Both the position numbers and the translations under genes were made by a program. 64,000 nt of DNA from Sporosarcina thermotolerans (GTDB lineage: Bacteria; Bacillota; Bacilli; Bacillales_A; Planococcaceae): positions 62,001-126,000 of the forward strand of contig NZ_CP125968.1 of NCBI RefSeq assembly GCF_030067815.1. The letters run 5' to 3'. Below are positions 19,731 through 28,123 of the stretch, piece by piece (position 1 is the stretch's first letter; every line of letters begins with the position of its first letter). Below the pieces are notes generated by a model. That model was not told the DNA's origin, searched no databases, and worked only from the letters and a program-made list of their open reading frames with translations.

Positions 19731-19880
19731 GCTCGTTTATTTCAGGAAGCGCTCGTTCTTTCGAAAAACCGCTCGTTTATTCCAGGAAGCGCTCATTCTT
19801 TTGCAAAACCGCTCGTTTATTCCTGGAACCGCTCATTCTTTTGCAAAACCGCTCGTTTATTCCAAGAAACGCTCGTTTTC
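19731..19880 (+). repeat. 20-nt periodic array, core GCTCGTTTAT/GCTCATTCTT, 8 units
   Basis: Units of exactly 20 nt start at 19731 and run to 19871. Two unit types alternate, GCTCGTTTATTCCAGGAAGC and GCTCATTCTTTTGCAAAACC, so the real period is 40 nt. The last one and a half units lie inside the 3' end of cobD and contain its stop codon (19857), giving the C-terminal residues FENERFLE. Confidence 0.92.
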
Positions 19881-20939
19881 AAACCACTCTGTGAGCTTGC
19901 CTCGCAACTTTTCCATTTCCTCACTGCTTTTCATGCCGATGCGTAGATAGTGGCCGTCCATGCCGCGGAAGTTTTCTGAGTGGCGGAGGACGATGCCTTG
20001 CTTGAGCATGTCTGTGTATAGCTTTCTTGCGTTCGGCGGCTTAAATGAGAGGAAATTGGTTTCTGAATCGGTGACGGTGCATCCATGATGTTTTAGGAAT
20101 TCTGTCATTTTCTTGCGTTCTTCATTCGCGTGACCGATTGCAGCGATGCGATAGGCTTCCTGGTCGAGGCAAACCGCGCCGATTGCGGCCGCCATCCCGT
20201 TGACATTCCAATGTGGCAGTTGTGATTTCAATTTGGCAATCACGTCTGGATGCGCGACGGCGTAACCGAGTCGGATACCTGGTATCGCGTACATTTTCGT
20301 CATTGAGCGGACGATGATGACGTGTGGAAAATCCTTCACCTGGGCGATGAATGATTTGCTTTCGTCGATGAAGTCAATGAATGCCTCGTCAAGTACGACT
20401 TCACAGCCGATCTCGCCTGCTTTATGTATGATTGATAGTAAGTCAGCTCGCTCCGGTAGGATGCCTGTCGGATTATTTGGTGTGCACAAATAAACGACAG
20501 ATGCGGATGAGAGTGAATTCAAAATCGTTTCGACTGGTAACTTGAAGCCGTCCTCTTCCGAAGCAACAATCCGGGTGATTTCTACTCCTTTTGCTTGCAA
20601 CGTCGCTTCATATTCCGAAAATGTCGGATGGACGACAATTGCTTGCTTCCCTCGATAGCGTTCCGCGATGAGCGAAAATAGCTCGGCTGCACCGTTTCCT
20701 GCGATAACAGATGAAACGGGAATGCCATGATAATTCGCTGCACCAGACAGAAACGGTTCGCCTGATGGGTCGGGATATGCGTTTAATCGAGAAATGAGTT
20801 TTGGCCAGAGTTCAAAAACTGCGCGAGGAGGCCCTGCGGGATTGCAGTTTTCGCTGAAATCGTTTATTTCGGCAGGGGCTTCCATTCCAAACTTTTCATA
20901 GACATGGCGGGGGTTCGCCCCGTGTTCAGGCAATTGCAT
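19857..20939 (-). CDS. cobD: L-threonine-O-3-phosphate decarboxylase
   Basis: PLP enzyme of the aminotransferase I/II fold making (R)-1-amino-2-propanol phosphate for the B12 nucleotide loop. Seen: HGANPRHVYEKFG at the start, DFSENCNPAGPP, CTPNNPTGILP around residue 150, DEAFIDF, and the PLP Lys in RSMTKMYAIPGIRLGYAV. 360 residues. The start follows GGAGTGATCTTCT and overlaps the end of cbiB by 14 nt. The last residues are encoded by a repeat unit, so the natural C-terminus may have been altered. Salmonella-type naming is used; some annotations call it cobC. Confidence 0.9.
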   Translation of the reverse strand: MQLPEHGANPRHVYEKFGMEAPAEINDFSENCNPAGPPRAVFELWPKLISRLNAYPDPSGEPFLSGAANYHGIPVSSVIAGNGAAELFSLIAERYRGKQAIVVHPTFSEYEATLQAKGVEITRIVASEEDGFKLPVETILNSLSSASVVYLCTPNNPTGILPERADLLSIIHKAGEIGCEVVLDEAFIDFIDESKSFIAQVKDFPHVIIVRSMTKMYAIPGIRLGYAVAHPDVIAKLKSQLPHWNVNGMAAAIGAVCLDQEAYRIAAIGHANEERKKMTEFLKHHGCTVTDSETNFLSFKPPNARKLYTDMLKQGIVLRHSENFRGMDGHYLRIGMKSSEEMEKLRGKLTEWFENERFLE

Positions 20940-21882
20940 AGAAGATCACTCCAATGATGGTAAAGATTATCCAAAATGCAAATGAGGCTGCGTGCATTTG
21001 CTCGATTGCAGATTTTATATGCTCTCCATTCAACGGCTTTTGTCCCGGCCCGATTTCCGGTCGTTCGGATACAGTCCCTCGATATGTACTTTTCCCGCCT
21101 AATTTAATGCCAAGCTGCCATGCGGTTGCGGCTTCCAAAAACCCGCTGTTCGGGCTTGGATGTCGCCTGGCGTCTTTGCTCCAGCCGCTTAGTCGTTTCC
21201 TAAGTGGGAGGCCACTTTCATTACGCGACGTCAGCAAGATGAGCAATCCTGTGATCCTTGCGGGGATGAAATTCAAGACGTCATCTGCGAGGGCAGAAAA
21301 TTTGCCGAAATCACGGTAGCGCTCGTCTTTATAGCCAATCATTGAATCGAGTGTGTTGACGGCTTTATACATCCATAATCCTGGAGCGCCGAAAAGGAAA
21401 GCCCAAAATAATGGTGCTGTCACGCCGTCGGAAGTATTTTCAGATACGGTTTCGATTGCGCCCCGTGCAATGCCGGGTTCTTTTAATCTTTCTGTGTCAC
21501 GGCCGACAATATAGCTCAGTTTTGTCCTTGCTGCATCCATGTCTCCTGCCTTTAGTGGTTCGTACACTTCGAGTGCGGCATCCCGTAGACTTTTTTGGGC
21601 AAGTCCGATGACGATAAGAATCGCTTCGGTGATGATCCCGAATACGATATGTAATTGGTAGGCGATACCGGTTATGGCAATCGCGATTGCTGTTACGAGG
21701 AAAAGAGTTATGAACAACATACCGGCGCCTTTAAGTACGCGGGCGCGTCCTTTGTTCAGGACCGCGGTGAGTTTCGAGATGAATGTGCCGATCCATCGCA
21801 CAGGATGCGGCCAGTTCGAGGGATCCCCGATTAAGCGGTCGAGGACGAACCCTAACGCGATTGCAATAAAATGGGCTTGCAT
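20926..21882 (-). CDS. cbiB: Adenosylcobinamide-phosphate synthase
   Basis: Membrane enzyme attaching aminopropanol phosphate to adenosylcobyric acid. FVLDRLIGDPSNWPHPVRWIG (residues about 13-33, key motif GDP-x6-P-V-R-x-IG) and SENTSDGVTAPLFW are family signatures; several hydrophobic segments span the length. The start at 21882 (MQAHFIAIALG) follows AAGGATGG and overlaps the end of the btuD-cbiZ gene. It acts directly after cobD. Confidence 0.93.
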   Translation of the reverse strand: MQAHFIAIALGFVLDRLIGDPSNWPHPVRWIGTFISKLTAVLNKGRARVLKGAGMLFITLFLVTAIAIAITGIAYQLHIVFGIITEAILIVIGLAQKSLRDAALEVYEPLKAGDMDAARTKLSYIVGRDTERLKEPGIARGAIETVSENTSDGVTAPLFWAFLFGAPGLWMYKAVNTLDSMIGYKDERYRDFGKFSALADDVLNFIPARITGLLILLTSRNESGLPLRKRLSGWSKDARRHPSPNSGFLEAATAWQLGIKLGGKSTYRGTVSERPEIGPGQKPLNGEHIKSAIEQMHAASFAFWIIFTIIGVIFYAIA

Positions 21883-23354
21883 TAAGAGGTCCATCCTTTC
21901 GCTTTTTTATAGGCTTTAATAGCGCGAATGGTACAGTCGTAGACGCCATGGCCGATCAGTTTGCCAAGGGGGGTGATCGGTCCTGCGTAGGGCAGATGTT
22001 GTCCTTCTTGCGTTGCTGCGATGAGCAGGCTGTCGGTTGACGTTCCCGTTGCAATTGAACCGGTGAGCGGGTCTTTGACATCTTCGGTTTGAAGTGCCTT
22101 CGCTTTTGCCTCGGTTGCTGTGATCATCGCTTGGATGAACGCTTCTTCGGGCAGATGGCCGTTGACGATGACCCATGTGTTGATGGTGCCGATGTGCGGT
22201 TCTCGGTCGCGACTGAGGGCTTGCGAAACATCGACGGCGTTTCCTACCCCCGCTGTCACCATGATGAGGACGGTGCCGAATTCGCCCTTATATTCGCCGA
22301 TTTCTGCGTGTTCGGTAGTGACGGCGGTCATCATGCCGACGGTGTCAGTGAGATGGTAGCCACGTTTTTCGAGATAATCCGCCATTTCCGCTTTGACGTC
22401 TTCACAGTTGTAGTTGGCATCGACGTGGCGGTTGACGAATGCACGGTACCAGCCGAGCCCTGGGTTCGTGACTGCAGATGAGATCGTTTTCAATGGTTGT
22501 TCCACTTTTAATGAAACATGATCGGCCGTGACGGTGAAATGCTGTTTATTGACAGTAAACGGTTTTACTTCCCCTTTTTGCTCAGGAAGGAGTGTCATCT
22601 GCGGCTTCGGTAGTTCAGGGTGCGCCTGTGTTTTTACGCGAGCGTTATATACAGTACCGATTGTCGACTCCATGATGACATCCTTCGGTTCACCGATGGT
22701 CGCAATCCGTCCTTTATCCATAAGGAGCAACCGGTCGCAATAAAGTGAAGCAAGGTTGATGTCGTGGAAGACGGAAATGACTGTGACGCCTTTTTCGATT
22801 GCTTGTTTCCGGATTGTATCCAATAGTTGCTGCTGATGGGCAATATCGAGATGGTTCGTCGGTTCGTCCAACAGGAGGATCGGTGCTTCTTGCGCGAGTG
22901 CTTGTGCGACGAAAACGCGCTGTTGTTCGCCCCCTGAAAGAAGCTCAATCGGTGTGTCTTTGTAGCGGGTAACGCCTGTATAATCCATTGCCTTGGTCAC
23001 TGCGCTTTCATCTTCACTGGACCAGGACGAGAAAAGCCCGGATTGGTGCGGGTATCTTCCAAGTGCGACGGTGTCTTTTACTGTATGTGAAAAGGCATGT
23101 GCATGAAGTTGCGGAAGGACCGCGACCTTTCTTGCAAATTGTTTTTGGGAATAAACTGCGGCATCCTGCCTGTCAATCTGGACAGTTCCTTCAAGTTTCG
23201 GCAAGATGCCTGAAATGATTTTCAGGAGCGTCGATTTCCCGCTGCCATTCGGACCAAGGATGCCTAATACTTCCCCTTTCTTCACAGAGAATGAGATGTT
23301 TTTGACGATCGGTTCTTTGCCGTAGCCTCCTGATAGGTTGTCTACCTTCAGCAT
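21882..23354 (-). CDS. Fusion of cobalamin ABC-transporter ATPase and adenosylcobinamide amidohydrolase
   Basis: One 490-residue chain from MLKVDNLSGGYG. Residues 1 to about 250 are a BtuD/FecE-type ATPase: Walker A GPNGSGKST, signature LSGGEQQR, Walker B ILLLDEPTNH, H-loop VFHDIN. Residues about 280-490 resemble CbiZ (NPGLGWYRAFVNRHVD, TAGVGNAVDV, GTSTDSLLIAATQEG), which cleaves adenosylcobinamide back to adenosylcobyric acid. The ATPase powers import by BtuC; the CbiZ part would remodel imported corrinoids. Such BtuD-CbiZ fusions are known in Bacillaceae. The gene begins one base after the btuC stop. Confidence 0.92.
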   Translation of the reverse strand: MLKVDNLSGGYGKEPIVKNISFSVKKGEVLGILGPNGSGKSTLLKIISGILPKLEGTVQIDRQDAAVYSQKQFARKVAVLPQLHAHAFSHTVKDTVALGRYPHQSGLFSSWSSEDESAVTKAMDYTGVTRYKDTPIELLSGGEQQRVFVAQALAQEAPILLLDEPTNHLDIAHQQQLLDTIRKQAIEKGVTVISVFHDINLASLYCDRLLLMDKGRIATIGEPKDVIMESTIGTVYNARVKTQAHPELPKPQMTLLPEQKGEVKPFTVNKQHFTVTADHVSLKVEQPLKTISSAVTNPGLGWYRAFVNRHVDANYNCEDVKAEMADYLEKRGYHLTDTVGMMTAVTTEHAEIGEYKGEFGTVLIMVTAGVGNAVDVSQALSRDREPHIGTINTWVIVNGHLPEEAFIQAMITATEAKAKALQTEDVKDPLTGSIATGTSTDSLLIAATQEGQHLPYAGPITPLGKLIGHGVYDCTIRAIKAYKKAKGWTS

Positions 23355-23355
23355 A

Positions 23356-24348
23356 TTACATGGCCCCTTTCCTTCTCTGTCTGTAAAAGATGTACGCGAA
23401 CACCGGTGCACCGATGAATGCTGTAATGACGCCAACCGGCAATTCTGTTGGCGAGATGATTGTTCTCGCGATCAGGTCGCAGATGATGAGCAAGGATGCG
23501 CCGTTCATGAATGATAAAGTGAGCAAATGTCGGTGATCCGACCCCCACATGAGACGTGTCATATGTGGCACGACTAATCCGACGAAGCCGATAGTCCCTG
23601 AAACGGCGACTGCTGAGCCTGTTAATATGGAGCCTCCTAAAAGGATCATGATTTTACGGCGTTTGACGTTGACACCTAAATGATGGGCGCGTTCTTCCCC
23701 GAATAGCATTGCATTCAATTCCCTGCGGTTGAGCCAAAGGATGAAGGAGCCGATGACGACGAACGGCAGCACCATTAAAATGTAATTCCACCCTCGCATC
23801 GAAACGCTTCCAAGGAGCCAACTGATAATTTGCCGTAGTTCTTCGCCTGTGAGAGCGATCATGAGCGACAGGACCGAGCCTAAAAATGAACCGAAGATGA
23901 TTCCGGTTAGAATGATTGTTTCCATTTTCATCGAGCGGTCTACGAGTTTTGCAAAGCTAATGACGAGGAACATTGTCACGGCTGCGCCTGCCATACTGAA
24001 TACTGGAAGTGTATATGTGCCCAAAATTGGAATCGATAAACCAAAAAAGAGTGTCACAACAGCACCAACAGAGGCGCCGGACGACACTCCGAGGGTGTAT
24101 GGATCTGCGAGCGGATTTTTCAGCAATCCTTGGAAGGCGGCTCCTGAAATTGCGAGCGATGCACCGACTAACCCAGCGAGGATGACGCGGGGCATGCGGA
24201 TTTTCCATAGTATATTTGAAGCTGTTGTATCCGATGAGTCCCAAAATGTTTGAACCGGAATTTTAACGGTTCCAATTGATACACCGAGCCATACCGCCAC
24301 GATAAGTGTGGCGGCGGACACGATGTAGGCAATTATTGCTTTATTCAC
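23356..24348 (-). CDS. btuC: Cobalamin ABC transporter permease
   Basis: FecCD-family permease of 330 residues with about ten membrane segments. RMPRVILAGLVGASLAISG and NPLADPYTLGVSSGASVGAV (residues about 50-95) are the typical opening motifs, and GTIGFVGLVVPHMTRL near 245 is the coupling-loop region contacting the ATPase. It overlaps the end of btuF by 8 nt. The riboswitch upstream and the B12 genes around it support corrinoid as substrate. Confidence 0.92.
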   Translation of the reverse strand: MNKAIIAYIVSAATLIVAVWLGVSIGTVKIPVQTFWDSSDTTASNILWKIRMPRVILAGLVGASLAISGAAFQGLLKNPLADPYTLGVSSGASVGAVVTLFFGLSIPILGTYTLPVFSMAGAAVTMFLVISFAKLVDRSMKMETIILTGIIFGSFLGSVLSLMIALTGEELRQIISWLLGSVSMRGWNYILMVLPFVVIGSFILWLNRRELNAMLFGEERAHHLGVNVKRRKIMILLGGSILTGSAVAVSGTIGFVGLVVPHMTRLMWGSDHRHLLTLSFMNGASLLIICDLIARTIISPTELPVGVITAFIGAPVFAYIFYRQRRKGAM

Positions 24349-25302
24349 CGAAAACCTCTGGGTAAACCGCCTTCGCTACTTCTTCCAGTCCTTCAGCAAG
24401 GCGTGGACCCGTACGGCTTGTCAAGTTTTCATCGACTTGAATGACAGCGTCTTCCTTGACGGCAGTGATATCCGCGAAGCCTGCGCGGTTTTTCACGCTT
24501 TCAACGATATCCGGAACGTAGCTGTACATAACAAGGATGACGTCAGGGTTTTGACTGACGATTTCTTCAGGGCTGATCATGACCCAGCCTTCTTCAGTAA
24601 TTACGTTTTCAGCACTAATCATCTCAAGGATTTCTTGCATGAATGTGTTTTTGCCTGGTGCGTAGATAGGCGCATCGGATGTTTCGATGAAGACACGCTT
24701 CATGTACTTCGCTTTGACTTTGTCAGTTTTCGCGATTGTCTCAGCCACTTTCGCTTTCATGTCAGATACGATTGTTTCAGCTTCTTTATTCTTACCTGTT
24801 GCTTGTCCGATTGTCTCGATTGTCGTATATGTTTCATCGAAATTCGTTGCGTTCTTAACTACAAACACTGTAATGCCTGCATCGCGGATTTGTTGTAGCC
24901 CGTCAGCGCCCATGCCAAGGCCGGATTCATGTGCAAAAACAACGTCAGGGTTCATTGCCACGATTTTCTCGACATTGAACTCCTGTCCTCCAATTTTTTC
25001 TTTTTCAAGAGCTTCTGCTGGGTAATCATCAAAATCACTGACGCCAACGATTTCTTCGTTGAGGCCGAGCGCAAATAGAATTTCCGTATTGCTTGGCACC
25101 ATGGAAACGATAGTTTCAGGTGCTTTATCAAGCGTGATTTCATTGCCGATTGCGTCAGTTAACGTAAGCGGAATGCTTCTTTTGCAACATCACTTTGTGT
25201 TGTTTTTGATGCGTCGTCTTTCTTCGCATTATCCGTGCCGCATGCCGCGAGCAGGAACGTCGCAAGGATTGCTGTCAGCCATAGTTGCCAAAACTTTTTC
25301 AT
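24341..25302 (-). CDS. btuF: Cobalamin-binding lipoprotein (frameshifted)
   Basis: Extracellular substrate-binding protein of the BtuCDF system. MKKFWQLWLTAILATFLLAACG is a lipoprotein signal with lipobox LAAC; the mature part has MVPSNTEILFALGLNEEIVGVSDFD and IVAMNPDVVFAHESG. Start at 25302 behind AGGAGG. The frame breaks at 25170-25171, where one C of the coding strand is missing (EAF should continue PLTLTDAIGNEITL). About 320 residues after repair. First gene after the riboswitch. Confidence 0.92.
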
Positions 25303-25329
25303 TCTCTTTTCCTCCTGTTTGTTCCAAAT

Positions 25330-25357
25330 AAAAATCCCCCGTTTTGTGAACGGAGGA
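25330..25357 (-). terminator. Riboswitch terminator before btuF
   Basis: On the minus strand CCTCCGTT pairs with AACGGGGG (one G-U pair) around CACAA, followed by ATTTTTATTT. It lies between the cobalamin aptamer and the btuF ribosome site and is the likely expression platform: bound cobalamin would favour the hairpin. Confidence 0.8.
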
Positions 25358-25414
25358 ATGTGCTTAGTAAAAATACGGCGTGCGAAAAGAATAACTGTGC
25401 CGATTTCCACCAAA

Positions 25415-25606
25415 CCTATCCTCGTAGGGTACGGGTGACTCATGAAGGCAGGTCTCCTGGCTCGTGCATCAAACGCATTGCCTGCGCCTTCCCGGAAGTT
25501 TTTCCAGTGGCGTTCTTGCGGCAAGACTAGCACATACAGTGGCGGGACCGCGCCGGCATTGAACCGACTTCCCTTTTAACCCCGGCGTTGACGGCGGGGC
25601 ACCTTC
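25415..25606 (-). ncRNA. Cobalamin riboswitch
   Basis: The minus strand carries the diagnostic parts in order: GGTGCC near the 5' end, GGGAAG(T)CGG, GCGCGGTCCCGCCACTGT (the B12 core), and AGCCAGGAGACCTGCC (25447-25462, the B12 box). It precedes btuF and an intrinsic terminator, so it should reduce expression of the whole salvage operon when adenosylcobalamin is plentiful. Confidence 0.95.
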
Positions 25607-25639
25607 ATGTTTGGTTATGTAATTTTTGGTACGAGATTA

Positions 25640-25667
25640 ATTATACTATAGATTTTTTTGTTGTCGA
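25640..25667 (-). promoter_or_regulatory. Sigma-A promoter of the B12 salvage operon
   Basis: On the minus strand a consensus -10 TATAAT (25640-25645) lies 16 nt from a -35 TCGACA (25662-25667), about 30 nt before the riboswitch aptamer. Confidence 0.7.
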
Positions 25668-25672
25668 GGGGC

Positions 25673-25812
25673 GTTATGAGGGATTGCGGGGATTTATGCG
25701 TGAGTATTGTGATTTATGCGTGATTGTGAGGATTTATGCGTGATTTTAGGCATTTATAAGTTTTTGGGAGGATTTATGCGGGATTGCGGAATTTTATGCG
25801 TTTTTGGGCAGG
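25673..25812 (+). repeat. 20-nt periodic array, core TTTATGCGTG, 7 units
   Basis: Units start at 25673, 25693, 25713, 25733, 25753, 25773 and 25793, exactly 20 nt apart, with ATTG(T/C)GAGGA-like second halves. It lies between the B12 operon promoter and the argS terminator; the -35 box is only 6 nt from its edge. Confidence 0.9.
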
Positions 25813-25833
25813 ATAATTACTTTTATGCAGACA

Positions 25834-25864
25834 CTAAAAAGCCCCTCCACTGTTTGGAGGGGCA
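25834..25864 (-). terminator. Terminator of argS
   Basis: GCCCCTCCA and TGGAGGGGC form a perfect 9-bp stem around CTGTT, with a T5 run on the minus strand. Confidence 0.9.
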
Positions 25865-25875
25865 AATCGATTCGA

Positions 25876-27541
25876 TTACATTCTTTCCGGAGCGGATACG
25901 CCGATTAGTTTCAATGCGTTTGCGATTGTTGTGCGTGTTGCAGTTATTAGAGATAGGCGTGCTTTGGACAAGTCGCGGTTTTCAGGGTCAAGCACTTTTT
26001 CCGCGTTGTAGAAGCTGTGGAATTCCGCGGCAAGCTCTTGGATATAGATTGTGATCCGGTGCGGAGCGCGCATTCTTGCTGCATCGCTTACTACCCGCGG
26101 GAAGTCGCCGATTTTCTTTAATAGCGACGATTCTTTTTCGGATTGCAATAAATTCAAATAATCCGTTGAAGCGGAAAGATCTGATTCATCCGCTTGTCGC
26201 AAAATTGATGAAATCCGAGCGTGCGCGTATTGCGCGTAGTATACAGGGTTTTCATTCGACTGCGAAATGGCAAGGTCGAGGTCGAAGTCCATCTGTGAAT
26301 CGCCCGAACGCATTGCGAAGAAATAACGGACTGCGTCAAGACCTACGTCTTCAACAAGTTCGCGCAACGTGACAGCTTTCCCGTCCGCTTGCTCATTTTG
26401 AACTTTTCGCCGTCTTTGTAAAGCTGCACCATTTGTGCAACTTCCACTTCAAGTGTGTCGCGGTTGTAGCCCAACGCTTCAATCGCTGCCTTCATACGCG
26501 GGATATAACCGTGGTGGTCAGCACCCCAGATGTTGATGAGCTTATCGAAACCGCGGCGAAGCTTGTCTTCGTGATACGCGATATCCGGCGTCAAGTACGT
26601 ATATGTGCCGTCATTTTTGATAAGTACACGGTCTTTATCGTCCCCGAATGTTGTTGAGCGGAACCATGTCGCACCGTCTTCTTCGTAAACATGCCCGTTC
26701 GCGCGTAATTTATCAAGCGCGATGCCGATTTTCCCATCCGTGTAGAGGGATGTTTCAGAGAACCAGTTATCGAATCGTACACGGAAATTCTCAAGATCCT
26801 GCTTCAATTTCGCCAATTCGAAATTAAGTCCGTACTCTCTGAAAAACTCCTGACGTTCCTTTTCTGACGTATTTACGTATTTATCTCCGAATTCCTCAGC
26901 TAATTGCTTGCCGATCCCTATGATGTCTTGTCCATGGTAGCCGTCTTCTGGCATTTCTTTTTCAAGACCCAATGCTTGGAAGTATCGGGCCTCGACTGAA
27001 AGGGCCAAATTATTCACTTGATTGCCCGCGTCATTGATGTAGTATTCTCTTGCTACATCGAAGCCTGCAAAATCGAGGATGTTGCTTAATGAATCGCCGA
27101 TCGACGCTCCGCGAGCATGTCCAAGATGTAAGTCACCTGTTGGATTCGCTGAAACAAATTCGATTTGTACTTTTTCGTTTTTGCCGTAAGTGGAACGACC
27201 GTAGTTTTCCCCTTGGGAAAGAACCGCGGTAATGACCTCGCCTAACGTATCGCTTTTCAGCTTAATGTTGATGAAACCTGGACCTGCGATCTCGACAGAT
27301 TGAATAGCTGTTTTGGATGTATCTATTTTCTCAAGTATTGCTTCAGCTATCGCGCGTGGTGGCTTTTCGCGATTTTCGTCAATTGCATCGCGATGTTTGT
27401 TGCATAATCGCCGTTCTCCTTGTTTTTCGGTGTTTCGAGGAGGATATCGGGAATTTCAGTGCTTTCTGTAAGTCCAGAAGCGACTACCGCCTCGCGAAAT
27501 GCTTCTTTGATTTCATGTTGAATCTTTTCAACTGCGTTCAT
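25876..27541 (-). CDS. argS: Arginyl-tRNA synthetase (two frameshifts)
   Basis: Class I synthetase charging tRNA-Arg; essential. [15 protein letters not shown] opens the N-terminal additional domain, [15 protein letters not shown] carries [14 protein letters not shown] carries KMSK, and the C-terminal anticodon-binding domain ends APERM. About 556 residues after repair, normal. Two coding-strand A runs are one base short: 27364-27367 (KK-PPRAIAE) and 26377-26379 ([13 protein letters not shown]). Because the gene is essential, these must be sequence errors. The start overlaps the ywiB stop by 14 nt. Confidence 0.95.
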
Positions 27542-27962
27542 TATTTTCCTCCGTGTAGTGAATCGTCATTTCATGTATGCCAAGAAGTGCGTCTTCCACA
27601 TGTAATTCGTAATGTGCCGTAAACCTGTTTTCCATTACTTCGAGTTTCGTCGTATTTACTAATAAGTCAAACGTCGCTGGACCTGCGCCATATGTACCTG
27701 GTCGAATTTCTCCGACAGTGAAAGGCAGACGCATTTGAACTGCACCTGTTCTCATGATCAATGCATCCGGTTCATCCAATTTGACAGTCGTCCTCACCTG
27801 TTGACCGTTCGTATTCTCTTCAAATTGCAAATACGTTTTACCTGCTTTTTCAATCAAAATCCCTGAAGCTATCAGTTCATGTTTATCCGCAGTTTGGCCA
27901 TCGTGCCGGATTGTGGACTGAAGATGAACATTCACATTACGTCCTTCTATGTTTGATTTCAC
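27528..27962 (-). CDS. ywiB: DUF1934 protein (YwiB family)
   Basis: A 144-residue beta-rich protein (calycin-like DUF1934) found upstream of argS in many Bacillales. GTG at 27962 (reading MKSNIEGRNVNVHLQSTI) was chosen because it matches the length of YwiB; AAGGGCGG is a weak ribosome site. Features include LQFEENTNGQQVRTTVKL and IHEMTIHYTEE near the end. Function unknown; its coupling to argS is conserved. Confidence 0.85.
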   Translation of the reverse strand: MKSNIEGRNVNVHLQSTIRHDGQTADKHELIASGILIEKAGKTYLQFEENTNGQQVRTTVKLDEPDALIMRTGAVQMRLPFTVGEIRPGTYGAGPATFDLLVNTTKLEVMENRFTAHYELHVEDALLGIHEMTIHYTEENNERS

Positions 27963-28123
27963 ACGTGCACCGCCCTTAAGGTTCAAAATATCTATTCATT
28001 ATATCGTTTTCCACCCTAGTATTCCAATAGATGATGATAATATCATTTTCTCCCGTTTTTTCAGTTTAATCTTCTTCTTCCTGTTGCATACTGACTGCAA
28101 AGAACGGTGGGAGAAGGGATTGC

